Source of the DNA: UBA5078 sp051252515
GTDB lineage: Bacteria; Pseudomonadota; Gammaproteobacteria; Pseudomonadales; Pseudohongiellaceae
Length of the DNA stretch: 64,000 nucleotides
NCBI GenBank assembly: GCA_051252515.1
Contig: JBPOFS010000007.1
Coordinates: 124,001-188,000 of the forward strand
Direction: 5' to 3'
Part shown: in pieces, positions 7,980 through 16,568 of the stretch
Layout: each line of letters starts with the position of its first letter
Numbering within the stretch: position 1 is the stretch's first letter
Position numbers and translations under genes: made by a program
Notes under the pieces: model-generated
What the model saw: only the letters and a program-made list of their open reading frames with translations
Databases searched by the model: none
What the model was told of the DNA's origin: nothing

Positions 7980-8894
7980 TTAGCTTCTGGTGTAAGTGTT
8001 AAACCAGTCAACCATGCGCGTCCACGCCAATGTCGCCGCCGCCTCGTTGTAACGTTCAGGAGTGGCGTCGTTGAAAAAGCCATGCACAGCCCCAGGATGG
8101 ATATTGCTGTCATGAGTGACACCTGTGGCTGTCATGGCGGCTTCATAGGCTGGCCACGCCGATACTAAGCGTGTGTCCAGCTCACCGTGTTGCACAAGTA
8201 TCGCTGCTTTGATTTTGGCGACATCTGCTTCGGGCGCTGCTGCACCATAGAATGGGACTGCTGCAGCCAAGTCGGCGCCCAATCGCACAGCCAGTTGATT
8301 CGACACCCCTCCTCCGTAGCAAAAACCGGTGGCGCCAATTTTGCCATTGCAGTCGTCACGCCCCTTCAACCAAAGTGCACTGGCCACGATATCCTCAAAA
8401 CGTTTGTCGGCATCCAGCTCGCTGAACAGTTGACCACCCTGATAGTCATCACCGGGATATCCGCCCACCGAGGTCAGCACATCGGGCGCAAACGCCATGA
8501 AGTTGGCCATAGCCAACCGGCGTGCTACATCTTCAGTGTGAGGATTGAGGCCACGGTTCTCGTGTACCACGATTATGCCAGGCAGTTTGCTAGGCTCAGC
8601 GGAGCGACTGTCAGCGCTATTGGGACGGACCAGATAACCTCGGATATAACCGTGTCCTTGTGGCGAAGGAAGAGTCACATAGCTTGCACTGATCCGCTCG
8701 TCGTCCCGGGCAATCTGTTGGCCCAGCGCATAATTGGGCATCAACGCCTCAACCAGAGTGCCTGCGGTTAACCCCGCCACCGCAAATTGCTTGGCTCGGC
8801 TCATGAAGGTCCGACGACTGATCTCGCCGTGGACATAGTCGTTGTAGAGTTCGATGGCTTCCACTGGCACTGTGCGTTTTTCTTTTGATGACAT
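7980..8894 (-). CDS. Dienelactone hydrolase family protein, Tat-exported
   Basis: This 304-residue alpha/beta hydrolase has the dienelactone hydrolase triad: Cys192 in GFCYGGG, Asp240 in HGELDTR and His271 in AVHGFFN. The N-terminus carries a twin-arginine motif (SRRTFM, residues 26-31) followed by a hydrophobic stretch ending near ALG (about 58), so it is probably exported folded to the periplasm. Family members hydrolyse lactones or esters; the natural substrate is unknown. It is transcribed alone toward the collagen-like gene. Confidence 0.9.
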   Translation of the reverse strand: MSSKEKRTVPVEAIELYNDYVHGEISRRTFMSRAKQFAVAGLTAGTLVEALMPNYALGQQIARDDERISASYVTLPSPQGHGYIRGYLVRPNSADSRSAEPSKLPGIIVVHENRGLNPHTEDVARRLAMANFMAFAPDVLTSVGGYPGDDYQGGQLFSELDADKRFEDIVASALWLKGRDDCNGKIGATGFCYGGGVSNQLAVRLGADLAAAVPFYGAAAPEADVAKIKAAILVQHGELDTRLVSAWPAYEAAMTATGVTHDSNIHPGAVHGFFNDATPERYNEAAATLAWTRMVDWFNTYTRS

Positions 8895-9069
8895 GGTGTT
8901 GCTCCCGTTGGCTGTAATTTAGAGGTGGTAGGCGTGTTATGGAGGACCGTGTGGTGGTGGGAGATTGTTCACTGCGTGATAAAGCACCGCCAGCACAGCA
9001 TACGGCCACCCAATAAGCAGCCTAGCAAGCAGAGTGACACCTAGATGCTAGTTGGCAGTAATAAGCGGG

Positions 9070-9816
9070 TTAATCTTCGGGTTTTTTATTCAGGTATTTA
9101 ATGCCACTGAACATGGCTGACACAAGGCCACTGCGCTCTCGTACTTCGGTCACCACCACAGCTGCGATGTGCAGAAAAATGGCAATTAACAGCAGATAAA
9201 AACATATCTCGTGAATCTCGATAAAAGGTGCCCTGAACTCACGCATGGCGGCATAACCTTCAGGATCTAGCATTTCCTTGTCACCCGGCACAAGCCCCAC
9301 AAGCATGCTGTGATCTTCTCCAGCACCGGTGGCCCACTCTGCAAACTCATGACCAAACGGCGGAAAATACAGATCGGTACCCGCCAGCACCAGACCGGTA
9401 AGCATTTGAGCACAAAGCAAAAATAAAAGAATCGCAATCATGATACGGCCTAGTGGGTTATGCCCTTTGTACGCGGGGGCATCACCTTTGCGAAAGCCTT
9501 GCAGATACTCGCTAGACTGTTTTATATAGCCTTTACCACCGGGCAGGATCGCCTTCCAGCGCGAATACTTGCCTCCCATAAACCCCCAGATCAAGCGCCA
9601 AGAAAGATTCAATGCGAATACGTAGCCGGTGTAGGCGTGCAAAATCTTCAAGGTGACTTTGCCCTCGGCGCTGACACCAAGTGTATTGGCATTGAGAATA
9701 AATACGCCTATGACAATTAATAAAAGGACGCAGATAACATTAAGCCAATGGAAAATCCGGGTGGTACGATCCCAAACCTTGTGCGCCTGGCGGTTTTCTG
9801 AGGTGCCTTGTTGCAT
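9070..9816 (-). CDS. Cytochrome b561-like (Ni/Fe-hydrogenase b-type) protein
   Basis: The 248-residue protein has four to five membrane helices with histidines placed for b-haem binding: His23 (RIFHWLN), a His in LKILHAYTGY, and two in IEIHEICF and FLHIAAV. This fits the cytochrome b561/Ni-hydrogenase b subunit family, which transfers electrons between the quinone pool and periplasmic partners. No cytochrome c or dehydrogenase partner is adjacent in this window. The ATG follows AGGAGCAC at suitable spacing. Confidence 0.88.
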   Translation of the reverse strand: MQQGTSENRQAHKVWDRTTRIFHWLNVICVLLLIVIGVFILNANTLGVSAEGKVTLKILHAYTGYVFALNLSWRLIWGFMGGKYSRWKAILPGGKGYIKQSSEYLQGFRKGDAPAYKGHNPLGRIMIAILLFLLCAQMLTGLVLAGTDLYFPPFGHEFAEWATGAGEDHSMLVGLVPGDKEMLDPEGYAAMREFRAPFIEIHEICFYLLLIAIFLHIAAVVVTEVRERSGLVSAMFSGIKYLNKKPED

Positions 9817-10142
9817 TCATTGTGCTCCTGATAAGTGAACTAACTAGTACGTTGAGTCAAGATCGTATTGGTAGGTTTAGGCTATCAGACTACGAGCCAC
9901 CGTTGTGCCAGACAAGCGGATAATTACCAATTTGTTGCGGCAGCGCAATAAGTATAAAATAAAATATCGAAGCCATTTGCAAGTGGGACCAAGAGCAGCA
10001 TGTTATACCTTCTTGTTTTCGCCTACCGCTTCTCGTAAGCCATAGCTGCTTCAATATCGGTTGCCGGTAATTCTGGAGTGCATGAATTTATCTTCATAAG
10101 CTGCCTCGCTGAATCATGAAGGGGGCATAGTGAATTGACTTG
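9817..10142. other. Non-coding stretch
   Basis: This 326-bp gap at the chromosome/array junction shows no convincing gene. It contains GTTATAC at 10000 and GTTACCT at 10142 next to the stop of the following gene, which may be eroded attC core remnants, but no pairing partner is clear. Confidence 0.5.
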
Positions 10143-10715
10143 TTACCTTTTGATTTTCGGCAAACCCAAAAACCTCGGGACTACTGATTTATAGTTCACG
10201 TAGTCTGCGCCATACCTCTTCTCTAGCCATGGTTCTTCTGCAAATGGGGCCAATACATATAGCGCCCCCCACAAAGCTAACAGAATATATACAAACAAAG
10301 AATCTACAAGCAGCCCCCAACCCACTATTCCAAATAGAGATACCACATAAATCGGGTTTCGACTCCAGCGATAGCAACCGGTGGTCACTAAGGTTTGTTG
10401 CTCCCCATGTGCATTCTTCCAACCCAAAATGACGCTCAAGTAAAATGCCGCAGAAAAACCAACGACCAAAAACGGCAAGCCAAGGAAAAAACGAAAAGTG
10501 GTACTCAAATATTTCAGTGCACCAAAATCCATAACGGATAGAAATACTATCCCAACAAACATTATTCGGAATAACAACCAGAAAACTTTGTATTGCCATG
10601 CGTCCTTGCTTGGAGGAGGGAAAAACTCAAATTTCTTTGAGTTCATAGAAAAGATCGACAAGGCCAAAATCACCACAATCGAACTGAACGAAATTGTAAA
10701 TACGATTTGACTCAT
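10143..10715 (-). CDS. Isoprenylcysteine carboxyl methyltransferase-like membrane protein
   Basis: This 190-residue protein has about five membrane helices and the PEMT/ICMT signature in its second half: GCYRWSRNPIY, then EEPWLEKRYGADYVNY near the C-terminus, which binds S-adenosylmethionine. Bacterial members methylate small hydrophobic substrates or lipids; the substrate is unknown. It is the leftmost gene that could belong to the cassette array, since a degenerate attC lies directly upstream. Confidence 0.85.
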   Translation of the reverse strand: MSQIVFTISFSSIVVILALSIFSMNSKKFEFFPPPSKDAWQYKVFWLLFRIMFVGIVFLSVMDFGALKYLSTTFRFFLGLPFLVVGFSAAFYLSVILGWKNAHGEQQTLVTTGCYRWSRNPIYVVSLFGIVGWGLLVDSLFVYILLALWGALYVLAPFAEEPWLEKRYGADYVNYKSVVPRFLGLPKIKR

Positions 10716-10724
10716 AATGTTGAA

Positions 10725-10785
10725 ACGTAACGCCTGAACTCAGGTGCGTGGCGAGGCAAACGTCACCTGCCACGATTTATTGCTC
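10725..10785 (-). repeat. Degenerate attC
   Basis: ACGTAACGCC at 10725-10734 is a good left core, and internal GCGTGGCG / CACCTGCCACG segments are partly complementary. The right core is eroded (ATTTATTGC in place of GTTRRRY). Confidence 0.45.
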
Positions 10786-10795
10786 GTCATCCGAC

Positions 10796-11200
10796 TTATT
10801 CAGTCGGCGGAAAACGATCAAATATCGGCAGTTCGTGAGCACGCTCCATCCAGCTAATTCTCTCTGCGACTTGAATATGCACTTGCGCTGGAATCTCTTC
10901 CGGCGCATCGTAAGTGCCACTCTGAATATCTATCAGGCCGGGCAGCATCTGGGAATTAGAATAGAACAGCCCGGTTCCGCACTCTGGGCAGAACTGTCTT
11001 CTGCCGTGTTCAGAAGATTCGTAAACCTTCGGCGTACCTTTAGTGATGTTCAGAGCGTCCTGGGCATACATGGTCCACCCAACCATTGGCGCGCCAGCAT
11101 GACGCCGGCAATCTGAACAATGACAGAGCGCATGAGTGTAAGGCTCACCTTCAACTTCGTAACGGACAGTGCCGCAATGACATCCACCTGCAAGTTTCAT
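10796..11200 (-). CDS. GFA-family (CENP-V/GFA domain) protein
   Basis: The 134-residue protein has the zinc-binding cysteines of the GFA fold: GGCHCG near the start, CHCSDCRR about residue 27, and CPECG about residue 71. The family includes glutathione-dependent formaldehyde-activating enzymes, but most members have no proven reaction. GFA proteins are common integron cargo. A second, diverged GFA cassette lies at 12494. Confidence 0.9.
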   Translation of the reverse strand: MKLAGGCHCGTVRYEVEGEPYTHALCHCSDCRRHAGAPMVGWTMYAQDALNITKGTPKVYESSEHGRRQFCPECGTGLFYSNSQMLPGLIDIQSGTYDAPEEIPAQVHIQVAERISWMERAHELPIFDRFPPTE

Positions 11201-11252
11201 AGATTATTCCTCAAGTAAACGATCGAATCTCAATCACATAATTAACAATGAC

Positions 11253-11313
11253 GGATAACGCCCCGCGTCAGCGGCGGCGCGAAGCGCCGACTGCTGCATG
11301 GCTGTTGTTAGAC
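11253..11313 (-). repeat. attC site
   Basis: GGATAAC (11253) and GTTAGAC (11307) bracket 61 bp with a GGCGCGAAGCGCC hairpin in the middle. It follows the stop codon of the serine hydrolase gene and is that cassette's site. Confidence 0.8.
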
Positions 11314-11340
11314 GGCATATGGTGGCCTCATGAAGTTCTG

Positions 11341-12444
11341 TTACGGTTGGTCATCTACGAACGCCCGAAGAAACGCCTGCGCGAATTCAGATCGCTGGAC
11401 CTCTGCCTGGTCCAGCGGATTGTCCCACCAGACACCTTCACTGTTCGCCAACACGATGAAGCTGAGGTCCAGAGCCGGGATCTTCAGATACAGCGCGGAA
11501 TAAGCATCCTCCCACCATCCCGAGTGCCAGACGAGGGTGTTCCCTTGGTAATTCTGCACATACCAGCCAATGCCGTAGGGAAGCGCTTCACCATTGCTAG
11601 ATCGCGCCGGAGTCATCATTGCTTGCCGTGACTCTTCCGATATCAGCACCCCCTGATCCAGTGCTATGTCGAACCTGGCAAGGTCGAGGACCGTCGTGAT
11701 GACACCGCCCGCGGCGCCGTCCCCTTGGAGTGGCAGCGCTGGAGCACGCTCAATTGCACCGGATATTCCAACTCGGTGGGGCGGGGCCAGGCGCTTTGCT
11801 AAATCCTCTCGCACTGGTAAATCACGATGTTTTCGGACCGACTGGGTCATGCCGGCAGGCGCGAATACGTACTGGTCGACCAGCGCCGAAAAGGGCGTGT
11901 CAGCGGCCGCCATGATGGGTCGCGACGCCCAGGAGTACAGCACTGGGTTGTAGGAGAATTGGTTGCCGGGCGTCGATGTGGCCGTATGAGAGAGCAAGTG
12001 TCGAAGCGTGTGAACCGACGGCTGGCAGCGAAGCTCTCTGGCAAAAATCGACGGTTGCCGACTGAAATCGCTGCAGAACCCTGCCCATTCGCTGTAATCT
12101 GCCATCGGTCGATCAAGGTCAAGCACCCCCTCCTCTTCAAGCCGAAGAGCAACGACAGCTGAGAGCGGCTTGGCGACCGAGGCAATGTCGTAGGGCGTTT
12201 CGGCAGTAGCAAGAATGCGGTGTTCGACGTCCGCATAGCCCAGGCCCAATGTGAGAACGATCGCCTGATTCTTCACAACGGCTACCGACAATCCCGGGAT
12301 GTTGCCTGCTTTACGGAGGGAGTCGAGGCGTTCGACAAAGGCAGGAACATCTGGCGATGCCTTGTCCCCATGAGCTTGACCCAGCGCAGCCGTCATGCCG
12401 GTGCAGGCCATCAATGCAAGAAGAAAAAACATGAGGTTTTTCAT
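11341..12444 (-). CDS. Serine hydrolase, class C beta-lactamase fold
   Basis: This 367-residue protein has an N-terminal signal peptide (about 1-22, with a possible weak lipobox LMAC), the catalytic SxxK as S89-V-A-K92, and the tyrosine motif around FSYNP (Tyr165). These mark the serine beta-lactamase/penicillin-binding protein/esterase family (PF00144). Class C beta-lactamases keep YxN and KTG, which are not well preserved here, so an esterase or peptidase role is more likely than antibiotic resistance. Its attC follows the stop. Confidence 0.87.
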   Translation of the reverse strand: MKNLMFFLLALMACTGMTAALGQAHGDKASPDVPAFVERLDSLRKAGNIPGLSVAVVKNQAIVLTLGLGYADVEHRILATAETPYDIASVAKPLSAVVALRLEEEGVLDLDRPMADYSEWAGFCSDFSRQPSIFARELRCQPSVHTLRHLLSHTATSTPGNQFSYNPVLYSWASRPIMAAADTPFSALVDQYVFAPAGMTQSVRKHRDLPVREDLAKRLAPPHRVGISGAIERAPALPLQGDGAAGGVITTVLDLARFDIALDQGVLISEESRQAMMTPARSSNGEALPYGIGWYVQNYQGNTLVWHSGWWEDAYSALYLKIPALDLSFIVLANSEGVWWDNPLDQAEVQRSEFAQAFLRAFVDDQP

Positions 12445-12463
12445 TGGTTCACCTGTTCGTTCC

Positions 12464-12493
12464 GTCTAACGCCACAGTTTGACGATTTGGCTT
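12464..12493 (-). repeat. Truncated attC (left core only)
   Basis: GTCTAACGCCAC at 12464 matches an attC left core, but the next gene ends 24 bases later and no GTTRRRY core is present. Confidence 0.4.
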
Positions 12494-12883
12494 TCAGTTC
12501 AAATAGCTATCCGTTCTACCGTCCAGATAGTATTTTTCCCAGTTTTGCCCATCGAACGTTTTGATGTTCATTTTATCGACTGATCCTGGGTCAAGACATC
12601 TGGCATTGACGCTTACTCCTTCTGGGTGTGACCGCGGAATATAGAAAGCCTTGATGCCACAATGTTTGCAAAACAGGTGTTTCGCACTACCAGTATCAAA
12701 GGTGTATTGCGTTAGACAATCTTCTCCAGACATCAGTGTAAATTGTTCCTTCGGAACGATCATTGCTAGATAGCCCGATTTCGAACAAATACTGCAATTA
12801 CATTCGGATACATTAATTGTTGCTGAAGCGAGCACTTCAAATCTCACTCGACCACAGTGGCATCCACCTTGGTGTTTAAGCAT
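12494..12883 (-). CDS. GFA-family (CENP-V/GFA domain) protein
   Basis: The 129-residue protein carries the same zinc layout as the gene at 10796 (GGCHCG, CNCSICSKSG, CKHCGIKAF) but is clearly diverged, so the pair is not a recent duplication. The KSGYLAMIVPKEQF segment matches the larger CENP-V/GFA group found across proteobacteria. Reaction unknown. The attC after its stop is eroded. Confidence 0.9.
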   Translation of the reverse strand: MLKHQGGCHCGRVRFEVLASATINVSECNCSICSKSGYLAMIVPKEQFTLMSGEDCLTQYTFDTGSAKHLFCKHCGIKAFYIPRSHPEGVSVNARCLDPGSVDKMNIKTFDGQNWEKYYLDGRTDSYLN

Positions 12884-12897
12884 CTTTCCTCCAATTG

Positions 12898-12965
12898 CCT
12901 AACGCCCGGCTCTAGGGCGCGCTTTATGCGCGTCCGAATGAGCGTAGCGAGTGACAGTGTTTTGA
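12898..12965 (-). repeat. Degenerate attC
   Basis: GCCTAACGCCC at 12898 and a CGCGCTTTATGCGCG hairpin (12920 area) are typical of attC. The right core has decayed to GTTTTGA. Confidence 0.5.
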
Positions 12966-13022
12966 CTTTTTATGCGGAAGCACTGGCTATGTTTCGTAGC
13001 GTTGAGAGAAAGGAACCTCACA

Positions 13023-13583
13023 CTAACTTTCTTGCTGGTTGTCACGTCGAAGAAAATCAAAACAAACGAGAAAGCCAATACTGATTAGAATGTACGCGAT
13101 AAAATTGAACCATGACGCACCTGCAATCGCCAACGTGGATCCAAACACAACTAATAGGGGGCCAACCTTTGATTGCTTTATGTAAAGTGAGCATGCAAGC
13201 ATAAACCCAGTCATCAAGACCTCCTCGTTTCCCCACAGCATAAATGGCTGCCAAATCATAGGTGTACTAATTAATTCTTTCGCGACGGCTGCCCGCAAAC
13301 CATCATCAGCGATTCCCCAAAAGACCAAATCGATGATACACATTCCTATCATACAAACGACGCCAATCGTCATCAAAATGCTCGCGATTAAACCTACTCC
13401 GTGTCGCGGAAGTCTCATGATGTACGGTAGGTACAATACTACCCCTATCAACATAACCCAGTGGCTAACATCGACTGACGATAGCTCTTTAGTCGTTGAT
13501 CCAAATTGGTAAATCCAAAACTGGCCAATCGAAAATATACTTAAGCCAACCAGAAATACCGATTTATCGGTACGGTCTATCAT
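13023..13583 (-). CDS. Multi-pass membrane protein of unknown function
   Basis: From the ATG at 13583 (preceded by GGAGAG) the protein has about 186 residues and six hydrophobic segments, with charged loops between them. I do not recognise a family. The longer frame from 13628 adds 15 residues upstream of the ribosome binding site and is unlikely. It is a minus-strand cassette gene with a degenerate attC downstream. Confidence 0.75.
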   Translation of the reverse strand: MIDRTDKSVFLVGLSIFSIGQFWIYQFGSTTKELSSVDVSHWVMLIGVVLYLPYIMRLPRHGVGLIASILMTIGVVCMIGMCIIDLVFWGIADDGLRAAVAKELISTPMIWQPFMLWGNEEVLMTGFMLACSLYIKQSKVGPLLVVFGSTLAIAGASWFNFIAYILISIGFLVCFDFLRRDNQQES

Positions 13584-13626
13584 AATTCTCTCCAAAAAAA
13601 CTACATAAGCGGTAGTTACTCTCGAC

Positions 13627-13667
13627 AATTAACGCCCGCAGGGCCGAATTGATTGCGATTGTTATGC
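13627..13667 (-). repeat. Short attC (41 bp)
   Basis: AATTAAC (13627) and GTTATGC (13661) are only 41 bp apart, shorter than normal attC sites, suggesting internal deletion. It overlaps the stop of the GNAT gene. Confidence 0.6.
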
Positions 13668-14177
13668 TGTATTACGCAGGTCCTTTATCATTTTCTGTGT
13701 CATAAGAGTTGAACCTACCTTTAACTCTTCTAGAGATCCAAACGGCACAAAACCCAAAGATTGATACAAGTGTACTGCCGCGTTGTTCGCCGTAGTGACA
13801 GACAACGCAATATACCCGCAGCCTCTTTCTATGCCCCACGCAGATATGCTCTTAATAAGCGCCTTAGCAATTCCTTTATTGCGGGCCTCTGGTGATACCC
13901 ACAATTGATAGATAAGGATTATTCTTGGATCTGGTTCCTGCACTAAGCCCCATGCAACCCCTACTGGGATAGCGCCAATCTCTACGACCAGAGGTAGTGC
14001 GTTCTTAGCGCGTCCACTTGGGTCTAATCGCGATTCCCATTCAGACTGCAAACACTGCACTTCACGTTCATACGTAGATCCAAATGAAGCAGGCGAATCC
14101 TCCAGCGATGCTAATCGAACAGACTTGTAAGTCAGCCAATCTAACGGGGTTAGTTTCCTGATATTGAATTCACTCAT
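13662..14177 (-). CDS. GNAT-family N-acetyltransferase
   Basis: The 171-residue protein has the acetyl-CoA binding motif QLWVSPEARNKGIAKALIKS (about residues 90-110) and the C-terminal NNAAVHLYQSLGFVPFG strand-helix of the GNAT fold. The N-terminal TPLDWLTYKSVRLASLEDSP resembles RimI-like acetyltransferases. The substrate cannot be inferred. It is one of four unrelated GNAT genes in the array. Confidence 0.9.
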   Translation of the reverse strand: MSEFNIRKLTPLDWLTYKSVRLASLEDSPASFGSTYEREVQCLQSEWESRLDPSGRAKNALPLVVEIGAIPVGVAWGLVQEPDPRIILIYQLWVSPEARNKGIAKALIKSISAWGIERGCGYIALSVTTANNAAVHLYQSLGFVPFGSLEELKVGSTLMTQKMIKDLRNTA

Positions 14178-14192
14178 GTGCCTAATCTTTTA

Positions 14193-14252
14193 GCATAACG
14201 CCTTGCTAAACGGCAGTTGAAGTACAGCGTAGGCTGTCGCAACTTGTTATAA
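14193..14252 (-). repeat. attC site
   Basis: GCATAAC (14193) and GTTATAA (14246) bracket 60 bp; GGCAGTTGAAG and CTGTCGCAACTTG form the paired arms. Confidence 0.8.
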
Positions 14253-14257
14253 GTCAT

Positions 14258-14605
14258 TTACAACTTAACACCGAAATAATTTAGCGCCGAGACCATAACG
14301 AAATAGCTAAGTACTGTTACTGAAATAGATGCGCAGAGACTCACATAAAATCCCCAGCCAAATTTTAACAAGACGGGTAGCAGGACAAACAAAACCAATG
14401 ATGGCAAAACTAACCAAAAAACGCTGGTAGATAATGCAGATACTTTTTCAATATCTTTTGTATCGACGTAAAGCCAGAGCATAGCCATAACCGACACAAG
14501 TGGAACAGATGCCAGAATAGCCCCGATTAGTGAGCTACGCTTAGACACCTCTGAGATAGCAACTATGAGAAGTGTTGTTATTACTATTTTTAACACATAG
14601 TACAT
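14258..14605 (-). CDS. DUF3147-like membrane protein
   Basis: From the ATG at 14605 the protein has 115 residues and four membrane helices (start MYYVLKIVITTLLIVAISE, then SSLIGAILASVP and a WLVLPSLVLFVLLPVLL helix). Length and the SLIGAILASVPLVS motif match DUF3147, a small membrane family often found in cassettes and plasmids. Function unknown. The longer frame to 14650 runs into the upstream attC and is unlikely. Confidence 0.8.
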   Translation of the reverse strand: MYYVLKIVITTLLIVAISEVSKRSSLIGAILASVPLVSVMAMLWLYVDTKDIEKVSALSTSVFWLVLPSLVLFVLLPVLLKFGWGFYVSLCASISVTVLSYFVMVSALNYFGVKL

Positions 14606-14631
14606 GATGATTTCCGCACTACCTTGTTGAC

Positions 14632-14685
14632 TTATAACGCCCTTCAACAACGAAGCCAGCGTCCGAATGATTGAGATAGTTACAT
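14632..14685 (-). repeat. attC site
   Basis: TTATAAC (14632) and GTTACAT (14679) bracket 54 bp. It overlaps the 3' end of the hicB-like gene. Confidence 0.7.
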
Positions 14686-15018
14686 GCGAGGCTGATGAAG
14701 CTTGCTGGAAATCAGCCGGTTCAAACTGACGCCCGACTCGGCTGCTTCAATCGTTAACTGGCGATGCGTTTCCGGCGGTACGCGCACCATAAATTTTCCG
14801 CTAAACTGTTTTGAAGAAAGTGGCTCAGGAACTTGTTCGTTGTTCAGAAGCATATCCGCAACGCTATCATGTACAAGCAGGCGAATACCTTTCAACGCAA
14901 GCTCGGGGTCTTCTGCCAACCAACTGAGGCTGGGGAATTCAACACACAGCCCAACATGCTCCTGACCTTCTTCAGACCAGGTCACTCTGTAGGTGTAACG
15001 ATCAATATTTTTTGCCAT
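14680..15018 (-). CDS. HicB-family antitoxin-like protein (orphan)
   Basis: The 112-residue protein has an N-terminal HicB fold (YTYRVTWSEEGQEHVG, then VEFPSLSWLAEDPELALKGI) and a C-terminal ribbon-helix-helix domain (GKFMVRVPPETHRQLTIEAAESG) that should bind DNA. Classical HicB neutralises the HicA mRNA interferase. No HicA-like gene is adjacent, so this is an orphan antitoxin or a free regulator. A palindrome in its promoter is a likely binding site. Confidence 0.85.
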   Translation of the reverse strand: MAKNIDRYTYRVTWSEEGQEHVGLCVEFPSLSWLAEDPELALKGIRLLVHDSVADMLLNNEQVPEPLSSKQFSGKFMVRVPPETHRQLTIEAAESGVSLNRLISSKLHQPRM

Positions 15019-15026
15019 GCAGAAAT

Positions 15027-15044
15027 AGTATCACTATTGATACT
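15027..15044 (-). promoter_or_regulatory. Palindromic operator upstream of hicB-like gene
   Basis: AGTATCA-CTAT-TGATACT has perfect 7-bp arms and lies 9 bases before the hicB-like start. Ribbon-helix-helix antitoxins commonly autorepress through such sites, so autoregulation is inferred. Confidence 0.55.
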
Positions 15045-15191
15045 TGTGTCAATTGACTATTCGCAGATGATGGTTACATGGCAAGTTGCGTCCCGGTCGA
15101 TTTGAGAAGGCTAGCCTAGCGCTTGAAGCGATGAACCTGAAAGTCCTCTATCGGCCAGAGACAGCCCTAGCGGTTGATCACTTCAGCGCAA

Positions 15192-15220
15192 TTGGGCCAA
15201 TGGCACCTCCGTGTTATACT
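15192..15220 (+). promoter_or_regulatory. Sigma70-like promoter for desaturase gene
   Basis: TTGGGC at 15192, a 17-base spacer and TATACT at 15215 form a plausible promoter reading toward the plus-strand desaturase start at 15289. Confidence 0.45.
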
Positions 15221-15288
15221 TTATGGTTTTTACGCAAGCAACTACAGAGATTGAGCGGTTAGTCGCTACCTAGCTTTGGGCCACATTT

Positions 15289-16074
15289 ATGTTCAGATTT
15301 CCCGCAGACCGCATCCCGGTTTCTATTGTGCTAATGATTAGCATGATCGACTTCCTAGTGTATTTTCTAGTCGATAATGTCGCATTATTGGCAGGATATA
15401 CGCTGATAGTAATTATCCCAAAAGGTGTGATCTGCGCCTGGAATCATCACCATCAGCATACGATGACGTTCCACTTCAAACCTCTCAATCGCATTCTGGA
15501 GTTCTTCTACGCATTACACACTGGTGTCACCACAAATCTGTGGTTGCTGCACCATGTGCTTGGTCACCACAAAAACTTTCTTGATCAGACGCGTGACCAG
15601 AGTGCTTGGAAAAGGTCGAACGGTCAAACAATGAACGTACTTGAATATACCTTGACCGTCGCAGGAACGTCGTACTATCGAGGCTATCAGGTCGGCAAAA
15701 AGTACCCTCGGATACAGCGTGACTTTTTGCTCTATTCCGCACTTACACTGATCGGAGTTGCCGTGCTTTGCTGGTTCCGGTTAGTCCCGGCGCTATTCAT
15801 TTTTGTCCTGCCGATGATCGTCAGTATGATTTTTACTGCGTGGGTCACGCATGACCACCATAGTGGCCTGGACTCTGATGATGCATTCCATGCCTCATAC
15901 AACAATGAGAATCCGCTGTTCAATCTGCTAACAGGTAATCTTGGCTATCACACCGCGCATCATTACCGCCAAGGTCTTCACTGGTCAAAGCTTCCCGAGT
16001 TACATGAAAATATTAAGCACCAAATCCCCCCAGAATTGATTCGAAATTCCAAGTTTGTTCTAACCGATATCTGA
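15289..16074 (+). CDS. Fatty acid desaturase-like protein
   Basis: This 261-residue membrane protein carries the three histidine boxes of the membrane di-iron desaturase/hydroxylase superfamily: HHHQH (about residue 48), HHVLGHHKN (about 83-91) and HTAHH near residue 230, plus THDHH. Hydrophobic pairs lie between them. It probably desaturates or hydroxylates an acyl chain in the inner membrane. It is the only plus-strand intact gene inside the array, has its own promoter, and no attC lies on either side within about 600 bp, so it may be a non-cassette insertion or a reversed cassette. Confidence 0.87.
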   Translation: MFRFPADRIPVSIVLMISMIDFLVYFLVDNVALLAGYTLIVIIPKGVICAWNHHHQHTMTFHFKPLNRILEFFYALHTGVTTNLWLLHHVLGHHKNFLDQTRDQSAWKRSNGQTMNVLEYTLTVAGTSYYRGYQVGKKYPRIQRDFLLYSALTLIGVAVLCWFRLVPALFIFVLPMIVSMIFTAWVTHDHHSGLDSDDAFHASYNNENPLFNLLTGNLGYHTAHHYRQGLHWSKLPELHENIKHQIPPELIRNSKFVLTDI

Positions 16075-16139
16075 CATGGACCACGTCCGGTTTCTGGTGA
16101 GCGGTTCAATCCAACTTCTGGGCTGGGCTGGGCGCGAGC

Positions 16140-16553
16140 CTAGTCCCTAATTGAACTAATTGTTACGTGCTCTTTCTCTAGTAGCCGAAACCCGGCTTTA
16201 GTATTGTGATTTGCTACAATTATCTGGCTTCTGAATAAGGCTGGAATTTCCATCAGCACAACTCCAGAGATCATTACTATCCCAACTAGCGGGTTGCTAA
16301 ACAACAGGCTTATGCCGAGTAACATAACTAGAAAATTGATTACTCCCCTCAATATATTACCTAAGTAAAGGTGATGTAAGCCTGCCAAAAAAAACCAATT
16401 CAAAACTGCATACGTGTCTGGGTCCTTCAAAACTCGATTATATTCTTTGAAGTACTTTGCTCTTACAGAGTCTTCTAGGTTTCGAACAATTTCTCTTAGC
16501 CGTTCTTCTTCGGCTTTCACAGTGTCTGATTTCAGCGTCCACTCTTCAAACAT
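16140..16553 (-). CDS. TM2-domain-like membrane protein
   Basis: The 137-residue protein has a charged helical N-terminus (VKAEEERLREIVRNLED) and then two membrane helices of the TM2 type (NWFFLAGLHHLYLGNILRG followed by FLVMLLGISLLF). TM2 proteins are small membrane proteins of unknown role. It is the last gene of a three-gene cluster with yidD-like and DUF4177-like genes, spaced 15 bp apart. Confidence 0.75.
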   Translation of the reverse strand: MFEEWTLKSDTVKAEEERLREIVRNLEDSVRAKYFKEYNRVLKDPDTYAVLNWFFLAGLHHLYLGNILRGVINFLVMLLGISLLFSNPLVGIVMISGVVLMEIPALFRSQIIVANHNTKAGFRLLEKEHVTISSIRD

Positions 16554-16568
16554 TACGTAATCCCACTT

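Noticed and set aside
11341..12444. Beta-lactam resistance gene
   Set aside because: SxxK is present, but the YxN and KTG motifs of true class C beta-lactamases are not preserved; an esterase-like role is more likely.
14680..15288. A complete HicAB toxin-antitoxin pair
   Set aside because: No HicA-like frame with the conserved His was found on either side of the hicB-like gene.
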